The position numbers were made by a program, and so were the translations under genes. A DNA stretch of 64,000 nt from Phascolomyces articulosus (taxonomy: Eukaryota; Mucoromycota; Mucoromycetes; Mucorales; Lichtheimiaceae). This document shows positions 47,627 to 59,970 of this stretch, in pieces. Within the stretch, counting starts at the first letter, position 1. Each line of letters starts with the position of its first letter. Location of the stretch: contig JAIXMP010000004.1 in NCBI GenBank assembly GCA_025677815.1, positions 124,001 through 188,000 on the forward strand. Reading direction: 5' to 3'. The notes under the pieces were generated by a model, which was not told the DNA's origin, ran no database searches, and worked only from the letters and a program-made list of their open reading frames with translations.

Positions 47627-48465
47627 TTAAGCAACCAAAGTAGAGGCAGTGGCAGACTCACTATAAAAATAAAACAAATCGAGTGGTCAAGGTGGACATT
47701 TACCGAGCAAAGCAACTTTGGGCTAAACCCTGACGTAATGTCCGATATAGACAAAAGTTTTTTTTGACGTCCCAAGATTTCCCTCTATCCACACACACAC
47801 ACACACACATATTTGTATCGTTGCAACATGTAGTTTACAACTATACTGATTGTATAATTCAAAAAGGATACTATTTCCAGTTGGGAGGCAATTGACCGGC
47901 GGTCTTGTAGTAACGGGCAAGACGGTGAATACGGGATTCAACCAAGATCAAACGGTACTTGGAGTCCTTATCCTTACGGTTGCGTTCCATGTGCTTACGG
48001 ATGGTGACGGACTTCTTGATAAGGTGGTACAAATCTTCAGGGATTTCAGGAGCAAGACCGTTGGCCTTCAAGATACGGACGATCTTGTTACCAGTGACAG
48101 ACTTGACTTGGGGAATGCCATGGGAGTCACGGAGGATAAGACCAATTTGGGCAGGGGACAAACCCTTCTTGGCGTTCTTGCAGATAAGATCAACAACTTC
48201 TTCAGTGTTGGTCTATTTAATTAATTATTTTAATTAGTTTTTTTTTTTTATTGTAGACAAAATTTTTATTCCTCGATTGATTTGATTAATTACCTTCAAC
48301 CACGAGGGAGGAGAGCGACGATAAGGGAGGGCACTACCGGAGATACCCTTGCCAGCACAGTACTAATAGAATAATAATAAAAAAGATGCATTTAAGTATT
48401 TATGTTTTAAATGGATATAACCATGTGTACCTATATATTAAATCAACACGTACCATACGACCCAT
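47627..48465 (-). CDS. RPS13: 40S ribosomal protein S13 (uS15)
   Basis: Four minus-strand exons: 48454-48465, 48294-48362, 47872-48212, 47627-47660. They give 151 residues, the usual length. Exon 1 is 12 nt (MGRM). Then come [20 protein letters not shown], the long conserved exon 3 ([55 protein letters not shown]) and the terminal exon completing [12 protein letters not shown]. Stopping at the TAG directly after NWK would lose the universally conserved YESATAS tail, so the 211-nt last intron must be used. That intron has an unusual donor (separate entry). uS15 is part of the 40S body and contacts helix 22 of 18S rRNA. Confidence 0.97.
47661..47871 (-). other. RPS13 terminal intron with U12-type donor
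   Basis: The 211-nt intron begins GTATCCTTTTTG, matching all positions of the minor-spliceosome 5' consensus RTATCCTTT, whereas nearly all other introns in the window begin GTAAGT, GTAAAA or GTATGT-like. A CCTTGAC element, similar to the U12 branch consensus CCTTRAC, lies about 26 nt before the acceptor. That is somewhat further than typical for U12 introns and is also acceptable for a U2 branch point. The intron also carries (GT)n and a possible branched hairpin at 47694-47743 (outer stem GGACATT/AATGTCC, inner CAAAG/CTTTG and GGG/CCC). Classification as U12-type is tentative. Confidence 0.5.
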
Positions 48466-50313
48466 TTTGAAATAATAAAACTTAACGGTGGACGCTAAAA
48501 AGAGGAAGATCTATTAAGTCAAGAAAAAATTTGATTTTTAAAGGGCTGAGCTAGTCACAGTAAAAAAGTCAGCTCAAAAAAAAAATTCAAGCCACCCAGG
48601 TCGTTGCTGAACTAACACACAGGTCTGGATGGATCAAAAGTAGCTGACATTTTTTTACTTGTCAAAAACTGCTGATTCTCATATAGATTGATATGTCGTT
48701 TATTCTTTCATTATTATAATCAATGCAACATATACTATTATAATAATATTGTTGTTCATACTATTAAGGAGGATGAGGATACCTTACAATTATATAAAGC
48801 AGATGGCCTGCAGAAGTGAACAAGAGTTCCACGAAAAAGGCGAGACCTCACTAAACATGAATTGACGTAATTTTTATAATACAAAGAAAAAGAGTACGAT
48901 AGTGATAAAATATAACCAGTTATTCAGTGATACTCCTTATAATCTACATCGAAAAAAAACATGATATAAAGAACTTCTGTAAACCTTCTTTTTCATTAAA
49001 AGCACCCGTATCATTAATAAATATAAGAACCACAAATAAAATCATGGATAGTACATATAAAATAAAGTAAACATAACAACTCCTTATTATTAATTATATA
49101 TATATATGCAAAAATACTTGACCATATTATTTTTTATAAACATGTTGTCCGGGAAACACTAACGAGGAGTTCATGAATTGCCTATAATCCCAAAAAAGGG
49201 TATATTATTCTCTCAGAAGTACAGATGTTCTAGATCTCTTTACGCACCGAAAAATGATACAGAAACAAACTCGTCAAATTGAATTCTGTAGCGCCCTGTA
49301 CTTTTGGCCTTCATCAAGGATACAAAAAATAGTTTTAATGGAATGCTCCTATTATTCATATCACGTCCAACTAACGTCATATAGAGCGCAAGATCCCATT
49401 GTCGATATACCCCTGTTTATATATATATATATATAAACCAACATAATCTGGATAATTTGGTATTGTACGTACAGAACAGGTACTTGAAGGAAATGCAAGC
49501 AAATTCACTATGCAACTGGGCCAGTGGCACCTAAAGATCAAGTCACCAACCTATCATCCAGCAATTGCTAATAAAATCAATACATCAGAGAAGGTTAGCA
49601 TGGCACCTACACAAGTATAATACTAATCACCAAATTTGGATGGCACTTTTGTACCTCTCTTTTTTTTTAAATAAAAATAAAAATAACAGGAAATTATGTA
49701 TATGACAAATTTTTTCTTTTAGGTCGGTTTCTTTATAGGAGATCTTTCCTTGATAAAACTATTGAGAAAGGATTAATGCATCAAGTTGGTCTACACATAC
49801 TTCTGATACCTATTCATGCCAGAAACAAATATGAACCCATGCATTGGATGGTAGATAATTTAACCGTACATTATCGTTCATTTAAAATATGAAAGAGCGC
49901 GTATAATGCATATTAGTTTGTACTATCATTGTGTCTGCAAACTTCTCACCCCAAATGTAAAAAAAAAAAAAAAAGATCCAAGTTGGTCAACTGTAAATCT
50001 TTTTTTTTACATATATTCAACTTGACCAATAGGTTGAGATGCTCTTCACCAAAAATAAGAATGATATAACAAACTTGATCTACATATATTCAATGAATAA
50101 TAGTTATCATAGTAATTATCAATTATCAACAGTAGGATATAGGTACACATTTACAGGATTATACACTACTACTAAAAATATACAACATATAACATAGAGA
50201 TATATAATAAAAAAATAAAGAAAGAGAAAGAGAAATCTCTTTATGAAAAGCATATTACTATTAATATTATTATTATGATAGATAGAGTAATGGTTGTTTA
50301 CTGAATTCATATT
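48466..50313. other. Intergenic with U6-like pseudogene
   Basis: 1.85 kb upstream of RPS13 and downstream of the OPT gene. Apart from the U6-like sequence at 49577-49636 and A/T tracts it holds no supported gene. An imperfect inverted pair (AAGTTGGTCAA near 49980, CTTGACCAA near 50021) flanks T- and A-runs. Confidence 0.5.
49577..49636 (+). pseudogene. U6 snRNA-like pseudogene
   Basis: The segment reads TCAATACATCAGAGAAGGTT then AGCATGGCACCTACACAAG. It follows the U6 core AATACAGAGAAGATTAGCATGG...CCTGCGCAAGGATGACAC in order. There is a two-base insertion in the ACAGAGA box and several substitutions, many of them G-to-A or C-to-T, in the U4-pairing and internal stem-loop region. A T-run follows at 49659-49668 like a Pol III terminator. 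The AGAAGGTTAGCA stretch alone also matches U6atac, but the ATGGC that follows is U6-like. The damaged ACAGAGA box argues against function. Confidence 0.6.
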
Positions 50314-53300
50314 TTAACATTCAGCACAAATACCAGAAGCATTGGCACCAGCCAATGGACAATTATCGAAAGTGGCATAAGCACCCCAGTTAGCGGCACC
50401 GCCATTACCCCACCAATCGGGAGTATAACCGGATCCCATAACAACACCAAAGATGATTAAAGCGGAAATAGCAACACCAGAATCGAAAGCAGCGGATGTA
50501 ATGTAGTTGTACTTTGACCACCATTCGTGTCGGTATCGGCGAAGCCAAAACATGAAGACAAATCCAGCAGCACACCAGGCGGAAAAGTTTAAAGGTACAG
50601 CGGGAGGCATCATGCCGGTAGCGTTCAAAATCAAAGGAATATGAACAAATTTGAGCCATTCTACATGGGGCCATCTCTTATGGGCAAGCCAGAAGGGAAT
50701 AGGCAACAAGGCACCGAGCAAGAAGAACCAAAGCATTTGTTGGTAGATGGAACCAGGACCAAACATTCTTGCGGGACCAATGGTACCCCAAATAATGGAA
50801 GCAGAATAGAAAGTATGTGCAGAGGGACAAGTGAAGGGGTAACCTGCATCGGTACAGATATCAGGGACGGATTCCATCAACCAACGGGCAGTTGCCAAAT
50901 TGACGAGGCCACCTAATAAGGTACCTACCACCTGAACGTAAAACATGGCCTTGGGTGGAATTTTGGTATAATGGCCAAGTTTCAAATCGCTTACAAAGGT
51001 CAAAGCCTATAATATGATATTATAAATATAAGTTTTAGTATGTTATACTTTTTATTTTCAGGTATATATATATGCTAATTTGCTTACCTGGTACATGGAA
51101 ATGTAACCGTAGGTCTTGAAGCTGTTTTTTTTTTGTTTTAAAGAAGATATGAATGACCAGATTAATATATTATGTAATGATGATGTTGGTCAGTAATAAT
51201 GTATCATAAGCATACTATAATACTTACGTGACATTGGCAATAGGACGTCCGGGCAAAGCGAAACCAATGATAAACTCAGTAATGACATTCAAACCAGGTT
51301 GCTCTATTTAAATTGAATGAGTTAGATATATATCACAGATATAATAGAGACCAAGTAGTAAAAATCTAACTTACGGTTACTAAGAGCTTGAATAATACCA
51401 ATGGGTAAGACGAAAACACCAGCAAGACCCATAGCAAGGAACATACCCCACCATGGAAGCTGCATTTCTGGCCATCCGTACAAGACACCGAAAGAGACAC
51501 CGAAAGCAATGACGAAAAGAGACAAGTACCACCAATGAGGTACTTCAGGATAGACGCGCATAAGCTTGCCGTGAATATCCAAATCTTCATTACGAGACTT
51601 CTTGTATTGTTGAATAATATCCTTGCCATGGTACAAAGCAGTGTGGGTTAATACAGCAGTCAAACCAGCGAAGCCAATACCATAAGTAAAGCCAAAGAAG
51701 GCACTCATATACATGGGGCCATATTCTTCATAAGCAGTAACGTTCAACGTGTTTTCAGGTGTCAATACGACAGAATTATCCCATAATTCACCATCCTTGG
51801 TAAACAATGAAGAGGTAACAATAGGGAACTTTTGAGCATCCCAAACATTGGAATAGTAAAAGGCAGGACCAAGGATCCAAGCAACAATGACGAAACCAAC
51901 AGCAATATTAGCGATGCACCACCAGGGTACAACGAGAGGAGATAAAAGATATGATACAATAGTGGACCAGTCGAAGGATACAGCGAGAATACCGAGACCA
52001 CTGTAGCCGCCAGTGAGCTGAGCCAATATACGATTATCCTTGTTAATCCAGCATGCCCATGAAAAGAATGTCAAGATTTGGAAGAAGTAACCGGGTAACC
52101 AATAATATACCTATTATTTTATATATATAAATAACAAAAATTAAAATCCAAGATCGTAAGGGATGATATAAATCGAAAGATTAGAAATAAACTTACAAAC
52201 ATGCCAAGGAAGCAGTAAGAGAACCAACGAAGACGGGTGGGACCAGTCCACGATTCCCTAAAATATTTCATGTAAAGTTAATATTGTTTTGTGTTGTTGT
52301 ATAATATGCGTCGTTCGGGAAAAATTATATATAAAACTTACTTTTCAGGGATATGGAAGGTTCGGAAAAGAGAAATGTTAGCCAAATTGGTGGGCCAAAC
52401 CATGGATGGAGGATAAACTAAGAATTTACGGACAAGACCAGCCATACCGTAACCAATAAGCTATATAATAATAATTGTTGTTGTGAATACGTAAAAAATG
52501 TGTACATGTGGCTGAATTTTCTATGCATAATGACAATCATTTCAAATTCTTACCTGTGTGGTCCAAACGAGGAGTAAACCTGTGTGCATGGGAAGAATAA
52601 CAAGTTATTAGTTTCCGATAATTTATAGAATTAATCCATAGATATATATATAACTTACCACCACCCCATCCAATATCTTGCTTATACCAGAGTTTTTGAA
52701 TGGTAATGATATCAATAGCATAAGCAGTAGTATAACTACAATTGGCCATGACAGTGATCAAGACATGTTCCTTCATGTTGAAAGGACCAGGATTGAAAAA
52801 TCGGGATCTGGGGATAACCTTTTCCAACACCTTAGCGAAGGGATAACTGACCAATTGGATGATAAGCGGAGTAAGGGTCCTTTTTGGTTTTTTTTTTGAG
52901 AAAAAAAGAAGTGCACATGTTAAATCAATGGCTATCATCATTGAATAGAGCAGTCTGTTGTTATTTATATGAAATTAGATGACTTACATAGCATTCTTTC
53001 TGTACCAAAAGAATTGGTTCACAAATGAAAGAAGAGCACAAAAGATGAGGGCAAGTAACCACATACGGAATGTATACACAGGTAACGTTGGATCATCCGT
53101 ACTATAATAAAAATCATAATAGTAATGCTTTAGGCCTGATGACAATGATGGTGATGATGCATAGATGCATTTTTGTCGTAAAAATAGAAAAAGTAAAAAA
53201 TAAAAGAAGGCGGCTTACTTTGGCACTACCATTCGGACTTCTTCAATGGGAGAGTCCTCATCATCTTCGATGTGAGCATGAACTGGCTCAACATCATAAG

Positions 53301-53382
53301 AATCACCGTATTTTTCATTGGTGATACTCGATTTATCAATACTCTTGTTATCTGGGACTTCGTGTTTTGTTTCCAACTCCAT
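50314..53382 (-). CDS. Oligopeptide transporter, OPT family
   Basis: Ten minus-strand exons: 53219-53382, 52988-53101, 52659-52879, 52554-52579, 52342-52460, 52197-52257, 51375-52110, 51228-51303, 51088-51121, 50314-51006. They encode 747 residues. After an acidic cytosolic N-terminus of about 60 residues come many hydrophobic segments with both OPT signatures: the NPG motif ([12 protein letters not shown], about residue 125) and the KIPPK motif ([14 protein letters not shown], about residue 530). [20 protein letters not shown] lies near the C-terminus. OPT proteins are proton-coupled plasma-membrane importers of tetra- to hexapeptides or glutathione and, in other branches, metal chelates. 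The length and KIPP form fit the peptide branch. Introns are short; exon 4 is only 26 nt. Confidence 0.95.
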
Positions 53383-56300
53383 GACGGCTGTTGATATTAT
53401 TAGTATTTATTGACTGATCCTTTTTATTTTTTGAGGGTGATTTTATTATGAACTGTGTGAATCGTTAGGATGAATTTTGTTTGTTGTAACACAGTCAATT
53501 GTTTTTATAAATAAATAATAATAATGTAAAAAAAAAAAAAAAGATGAGAAAAAAAGAGGATAAAGAACAAAGAAAAAGAGAATTTTTATAGCATATTTAT
53601 AGTCCATCGGTCATTAGCGGATGGGAGGGTGAGTAGTCAAGCAATTACAGCCGATATAGATAAGGAGGTGTGTGTGTAGTGGTATTATTTCTTGATCATC
53701 AACATATTTTTCCCATCATAAGGTTTTTTGATATAATAATGTTCTAATAAAATTACATATAAACTTTAGGCTTTTTGCATTATGAGTGATACAAAGCCCA
53801 TTGATAGGTCAAATTCTGATAATTTGGTCAAAATTAATCCAAAAAAGGTCAGTTATTCTTGTTTTTGTCGGGTCGTAGCTTTTTCCTCTATAAATCACCT
53901 TATTGGGTGTGTGTAAAGATATTCCAATATGCAATTATAATAATAAGAAGATAGCCAGAAGGGTGACACAATTGTGCCTGAATGCGTCTGTTTCTCCCAA
54001 AGGATAAACTGTTTTAATTCTTGTTTGAGAGAGAGACAGAGACATGTGGTACACCTTTGCTAATGCTTTCCTAATCCGTCAGATTTCTCCTTATTAGGCG
54101 ATGGCTGGTGTTTTGTATATAACAAGTTCTTTACTCAGATTAGGTGAAAATAGAAAAATTATATACCAGAAAGGATAATTTTTGCTTCTTTTGAAATATA
54201 AAAAATATCAGGTTTTTGAACGTTGATAATGCACTTATCAGTTACATATCGTTCAAAAGGAATTACATTTATCAATCGACTTTTTTTAACACAAAAAGCA
54301 AAAGAAAATGATAATATAGTGTTATATTCTGTTAGACTAACGAAAAGACTAGTACTATAAAAGCAAGTATATGTTGTAGAACTGCCACACGTCGTATCAC
54401 ATTGTAAACGATATTATGGATTTTTGATTGCTTCTTGTTTCTAATAATAATAACAGAAGTCCTGCTTGTTGGTAAATTCATGTTTCCGGCTAAACTTATT
54501 CTAGTTAACTACTCTTTTTCATCAATCTATCGCCTGTGCGAAAAATAAGGTCGTCATTTTTTTTATGTGTCTGATGATGATGATAGTAACCTAATCTCCC
54601 TCCTTTTTTTATTTTTCTCCTTGTCCTCCTTGTCACATAATAATAATATTCCCTAGAATGTAGGATGATATATTCATATATTAAATTAGTTCAAATATAA
54701 TTAAATTGATCAATTTTTTGGATTGAATATGACTCTTTTTAGTACTATAAAACTGTCATGCACCTATCGGATGACGAGAGCGCGCCTTTTTTCTTCATGT
54801 TCTGTTTGTTTCTAAGCTGAGCTTTTACCTGATTCTCAGTTTCTAAAAAGCCATTGAATATAGGGTCATTGTAACGGTTGGGGGAAGCTTAGAGATAAAA
54901 TATCAACTCCGAGGAATAATGTATTATAAACTAGTAATAAGCTCTTTTAAGAATAGTCAGATGTGAATATATAGGATTAGAAATGCCTGCTTTATATATT
55001 GTTAACAGTGAAAAACTGATAATATTTATTCCTATTCGTAACTATATTCGCTTGTCAAACCAAGGATTTCAGTAATACTATCTGTTTATATATATGCAAG
55101 GGACAATCGGAGAGGCCTGCTGTTCTCCTGCTCATTCTCTCCTCCTTCCATTATGACAACAACTTTCTTCTACTTCATCATCTGTAATTCACGCTGTATA
55201 ATAACACTATAATGATGTTAAGGGACACATACACGCACGATATGACCATTCTTAATATGACACGCTGTTTCTTGGACGTATTGTCCTTTTTTCTCCACAT
55301 TATCCAGGATTATATTTATAAATTTCTAAAGACACTAGCTAAACGTATCGACGAGTTTTCCCACGAATTAACATGCGCATAATTCATATTGACTTGTTGA
55401 AGTGAGAGATCCAACGTGGATAGGATAGAATACTATCATCAACATAGTCTCTATCACATATACAATTCGATTTGGAAGGATTACACCTTACTTTATGCAT
55501 AGAGGAAATAATATATAAAATGATGAATGTATATTTCAAAAACATTCTTTAGTAAAAGATCCGCGCTTCTTCTTTTGGTCTCCATTGCTGAGACTGGATG
55601 GTGATGATCAATAAATGAATCTCCTTCATATACGGAATGCCAAACTAGAAACAACAAAATTACGTGACAATTCATCAGCGTCCTATTATTATTATTATTT
55701 TTACAAAGACAGATGATAAGTTTTTTTTTTTTTTTCATCATCATCATCATCTTGGCAAAAACCTATTTTTTTTTTGGCACTCAAAAAGAGAAAGTGCCGA
55801 AATGGGATTTTATTCCTTAAAGAATAAAGGTTTACCAAGCATTTATATTAAGTTGGTATTTTCCGAACATAAAGTTCTTTGTATTACTTTGAAAAGGGAT
55901 CTCATGATACATTTTTTTTTATAAATTTCCTCCTCAAGTTAATCTCATTTGACCCAACCTGTGGATTGATAGCCTGATTGGATGGCAGGAACGTTTATAC
56001 AGCATTATACAGAAATACATCTTTCTACTCTAATTACAAAGATAATATTAGTAACTTTTTCATTATTAGGTCATTGGTTATGCAAAAAATGACATGTATA
56101 GTGTAATTTTAGTATATTTATATTTATACTGAAATAATTTCCGCGTATAATATGGTGACCCAAAAAATACTTTGTGGCTCTTCAACAATCTCATCTATTA
56201 TCATTTTAGTAAACTTGTGTAAAATAAAAGAGGTGTACTGACACGATATTAGAATAACAGTAGACTTCTGCAGTTGCTGAATACCTTATTTATTCATTGT

Positions 56301-58651
56301 TCTTTTATTTTACTCACCTTTATCTCTTTTTTTTTGTCTAGTGCTTATTTTTTAATACATCCGAAGCTTCATAGATTCATCCAGCTTTTAATATGAGAAT
56401 CAAAACTTGTGAAAAGTAAATAATAGAACTTTAATATAAAAAAAAAAGTCATTTTGAAGCAAGTTGATTGATCCACGGAAGAGGACTTTTATTCGTTATA
56501 TCGTTCTTTTCTATACAGGTTGTACTTTGTGATACCTTTGTATTATCTTTTTATCAGCTACTAAAGGGAAAAATGATTTATAGTCATTAATTGGTACAAA
56601 AAAAAAGCATGATATCATATTATTTCTTCTTGTAAATCCAGACTTATGAGATAATAGTAGGCTTACTGAGTGGTATGCAAGGCGATAGCTCTTTTTTTAT
56701 GACTCGTGATACAAATACTACATCACAGAACCAACCAAAAAATATTTCTCAGGATCAAAATCAAATCAAGTAAAAAATGTGAATGTTTAATTATTAACAA
56801 TGATATATCTGCAAACTTCTATAGTAACAACCATTAAGAAGCTATGGAATATGTATTAATCGATTCGATTATAGCAGTTTATAATATATAATATCGTAGG
56901 GTGACTAGATATATGTCATTATTTTAGTTTGATTATTATAAAGATCAATAGTATATGCAGATATCATATTAGATGCAATTAATCCAATATAGTATGGGAA
57001 AATAAAAAAGCAACTGGCATGCTCACACCCTATTTCACTTTTATCTGTCCAACCAACAAAAGACCTGGTAAGTATAGTATAGTAAAAAAAAATCCACCAA
57101 GTTTATTATACGGAAAAAAACATGGATTTTACGTTCAAAAACAATAAAGATTTTTTTTTAAAAAAAAAGCAACTTGATACATTGTGCCGAATACGATTGA
57201 TATAGTAATTAATAATATAATTGATCTTGCTGAAAAAGCAAGAAAATTTCTCAGTCATATACATCGTATATCACCATGATGTTTTTATATAAATCGAGTG
57301 CTGACTCAATGGGATTAATGAAGATAAGATCTTATAGTCATGGATGCCAAAATTTTTAGCATCACCATTTGGTAATATGTGATTTGCAAACACAATCTTC
57401 ACACGAGTAATATAGTATCAAAAGGAATAATTTACCAGATGAAGAAACTATAGTAGTTAAAAATAAAGAATAATTTACTAAATATGCAGTTCAAAAATAT
57501 GCTTTCTATGCAAATAAAAAAAAGCAGTATCTTAAGATAAAGAGTATCTTTCTTTTCTCCAGGACCCGTAAATAAAATGCGTCCTAGAAATCTCCTGGCG
57601 ACTGAGAAATTCTTAGCTTGTCTTGGTAATAATATGTTGCGTAACGTCCAAGTTCCCGAACCACCATGTGGCAGTATCAGAAACAGTTCTCATGAATATG
57701 AATCAAAATAATGGTATCGGTTGATTGTGCGATACGTATCGTATTTAATGGATCTCATCACAGGATCGGTGCCAGAAGCAACTGTAAGGAATTTGGTATC
57801 AAAAATGCAATAGCCTATTATATACCGATGTAAAAAACATGTTTATCGATTGAGCCAGCGTCATATCATGAATTTATCTGTATTATATGTAATTGAACTA
57901 TTTCCATCTATCATAGCCCACAGAGATTTACGGGTAAAATTTATATTACACAGAGTAATTTTTTTTTTACAGATTAGGAGCGGTTGAAAGTGTTGATAAA
58001 TAGGAATCCACCCTTGGAGTAGAAAACTTAAAAGCATTCATGAATCTCAATTTCCATCTGCGGTCCACCTAAAATTCACTGAGAATTACAGAGAAAATTA
58101 TAAGAGGATTCATATTTATAGTGCAAACTTTTTGTATAGATATTATTATCAAGGAATCGCAATCCACTAAATAAAGGCTTCATCTATTTTTGTTGGATGG
58201 ATACGACAATGATGATGCTTATAGATATTCAGATTAAATGCTTTGGGGAAATCACTTTAATTATTCTGTATACTGTCGAATATATGTTCAACCTGTATAA
58301 TACCATTGGGTTAAAGATAATATATTGTTGTAGTGGTAATTGTTTTTGATGAACGTTATATAATATATATATATCTTTTTTACATGGTTGTTACTAGATA
58401 CAGAAGAAAGATGCAAAAAATAATTTGTCAACAACTACAACCAGCATGCTATTTTCATACTGTTATAGTGGTAAGATGAATATTAAAATGTAAACCAAGT
58501 GTTTGATCTATGGATCGTATCAAGTAACCATAGCAGGGTGATAATAATGCTGTTAAATTTTTTGAAATATTATGTTAAGAGAGGAGTTTGTTTTTTGTTG
58601 TCCAAAGTGGAAGAAACACCCAACTTTAAGTAACTGCGATCGCGTTTTATA
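53383..58651. other. Gene desert, 5.3 kb
   Basis: No gene is supported between the OPT start (-) and the SMN-like gene (+). It is highly AT-rich with scattered homopolymers. One island at about 57550-57790 is noticeably more GC-rich and, on the minus strand, stays open for about 50 codons (including LPHGGSGTWTLRNILLPRQA); this may be a relic of an unidentified gene or element. ORFs at 55493-55924 are low-complexity. No tRNA or rRNA signature was seen. Confidence 0.5.
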
Positions 58652-59758
58652 ATGGATAACAACGAACCAAGCAAATCGTCTTTAGATCAACAACAAGATA
58701 ATGAACAATACAACGATAGAGACGATCCCATAAATGAAGACGATCAGGTTCATTTTTATACGATGCATAAAAAAATACTCGAAAATCTATGAATCTTTTT
58801 TTTAAAAAAAAGATGTACACCATTACTTATACGAACCCAAAAAAATAAATATATAGAATGACGAACATTGGCAAGATACACAATTAATTGATTATTGGGA
58901 GGCAGCATTGAAAGGATATAAGGTATGTAAAAGTTATGTTTTGATGAATAACAATAAAACAAAAAAGCGATTGCAACTTATATTCATACCAATAGAGTTA
59001 TCACAATAAGGAAGAAAAAAATCCTGCAGTATTGATACCCGCACCGAAGAAACGGCCTGTTTCAATAAGGTCATCTAAATTTTTATTTTAATTATCATTT
59101 GATTATGTACTCATTGATGATTATTATCATTTATTTAGTAAACAACAAGAAAAAAGTATTGCTGGTAGTAAACGAAAGCGCGTTTTGTATGATACAGAGG
59201 AAGATGAACAAGTTGGAGCAGATGAGGAAGAAAAGAATGTTGTACTAGTGATGGAAAATATTGAAGAAGAGCAATTGGAAGAAAATGAACATGTAGATAA
59301 TGGACAACAGCAACAACAGCAAGATACACATGAAGAATATCCAAATCAAGATCAGCAGCAACAATATGATTATAATAACTACTATTACCAACAACAATAT
59401 CAACAGCAACATTCTTATCCACAAATGGCAGCTCCTCCACCACCACCTCCACCTTTATCATCATTTCCAGGAACAAATGGTAGTACAAATGATGGAGAGG
59501 GTAAGTATTAAAAAATGGAAATAGAGGTGTATATAGCTATTGGAGATTTTTGTCTTTACTGAAAAGTTTAAAAAATACTACTAGATGAGGCATTTACGAA
59601 CTTGATTATGGCATGGTATTATAGTGGATATTATACTGGATATTACCAGGTAAACAAGAGAGAGCAATGTTGTCCAATAGCTTATCAATTGCATGATTTA
59701 TTGATACTGGAATTCTTTTTTTATTTAGGCTCGATATAGGAGGTCAACGGACCATTAG
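58652..59758 (+). CDS. SMN1: Survival motor neuron (SMN) homologue
   Basis: Six exons: 58652-58747, 58857-58922, 58996-59069, 59139-59500, 59585-59649, 59729-59758. They give 230 residues. The N-terminal Gemin2-binding helix is WQDTQLIDYWEAALKGYKS (about 37-55). The C-terminal YG box, which drives oligomerisation, is LIMAWYYSGYYTGYYQARY (about 201-220). Between them lie KR-rich motifs, an acidic Glu-rich stretch, Gln/Tyr repeats and a polyproline run APPPPPPPL resembling the profilin-binding segment of animal SMN. I see no Tudor domain, as in fission yeast Smn1. The protein is the core of the complex that loads Sm rings on snRNAs in the cytoplasm. The intron-rich gene set here fits retention of this pathway. 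Confidence 0.94.
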
Positions 59759-59970
59759 TCATTCAATAACAATGAAAAACAATAAAAATCATTTTACTAC
59801 GCCTTTCTTTAAATGTAGCACACGCCGCGTGTTTTTACTGCGGTTTGCTGCGGCAGGTTTCACACTTGATTGAATCGGCGTTGTTTTTATTCGTGGTATA
59901 AATATTTCTTTGGAAATTCCTGTCAAGCAAATTCTTGTTTTTTTTTCCCTCTTTATATAATAACAACTTT

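Noticed and set aside
47871..47873. RPS13 stop at TAG directly after NWK
   Set aside because: This would remove the conserved C-terminal YESATAS tail, which is found intact in the next exon after a 211-nt intron.
49577..49636. Functional U6atac snRNA
   Set aside because: AGAAGGTTAGCA fits U6atac, but the following ATGGC-x-CCT-x-C-x-CAAG order is U6-like and the U6atac stem region is absent. Kept as a U6-like pseudogene.
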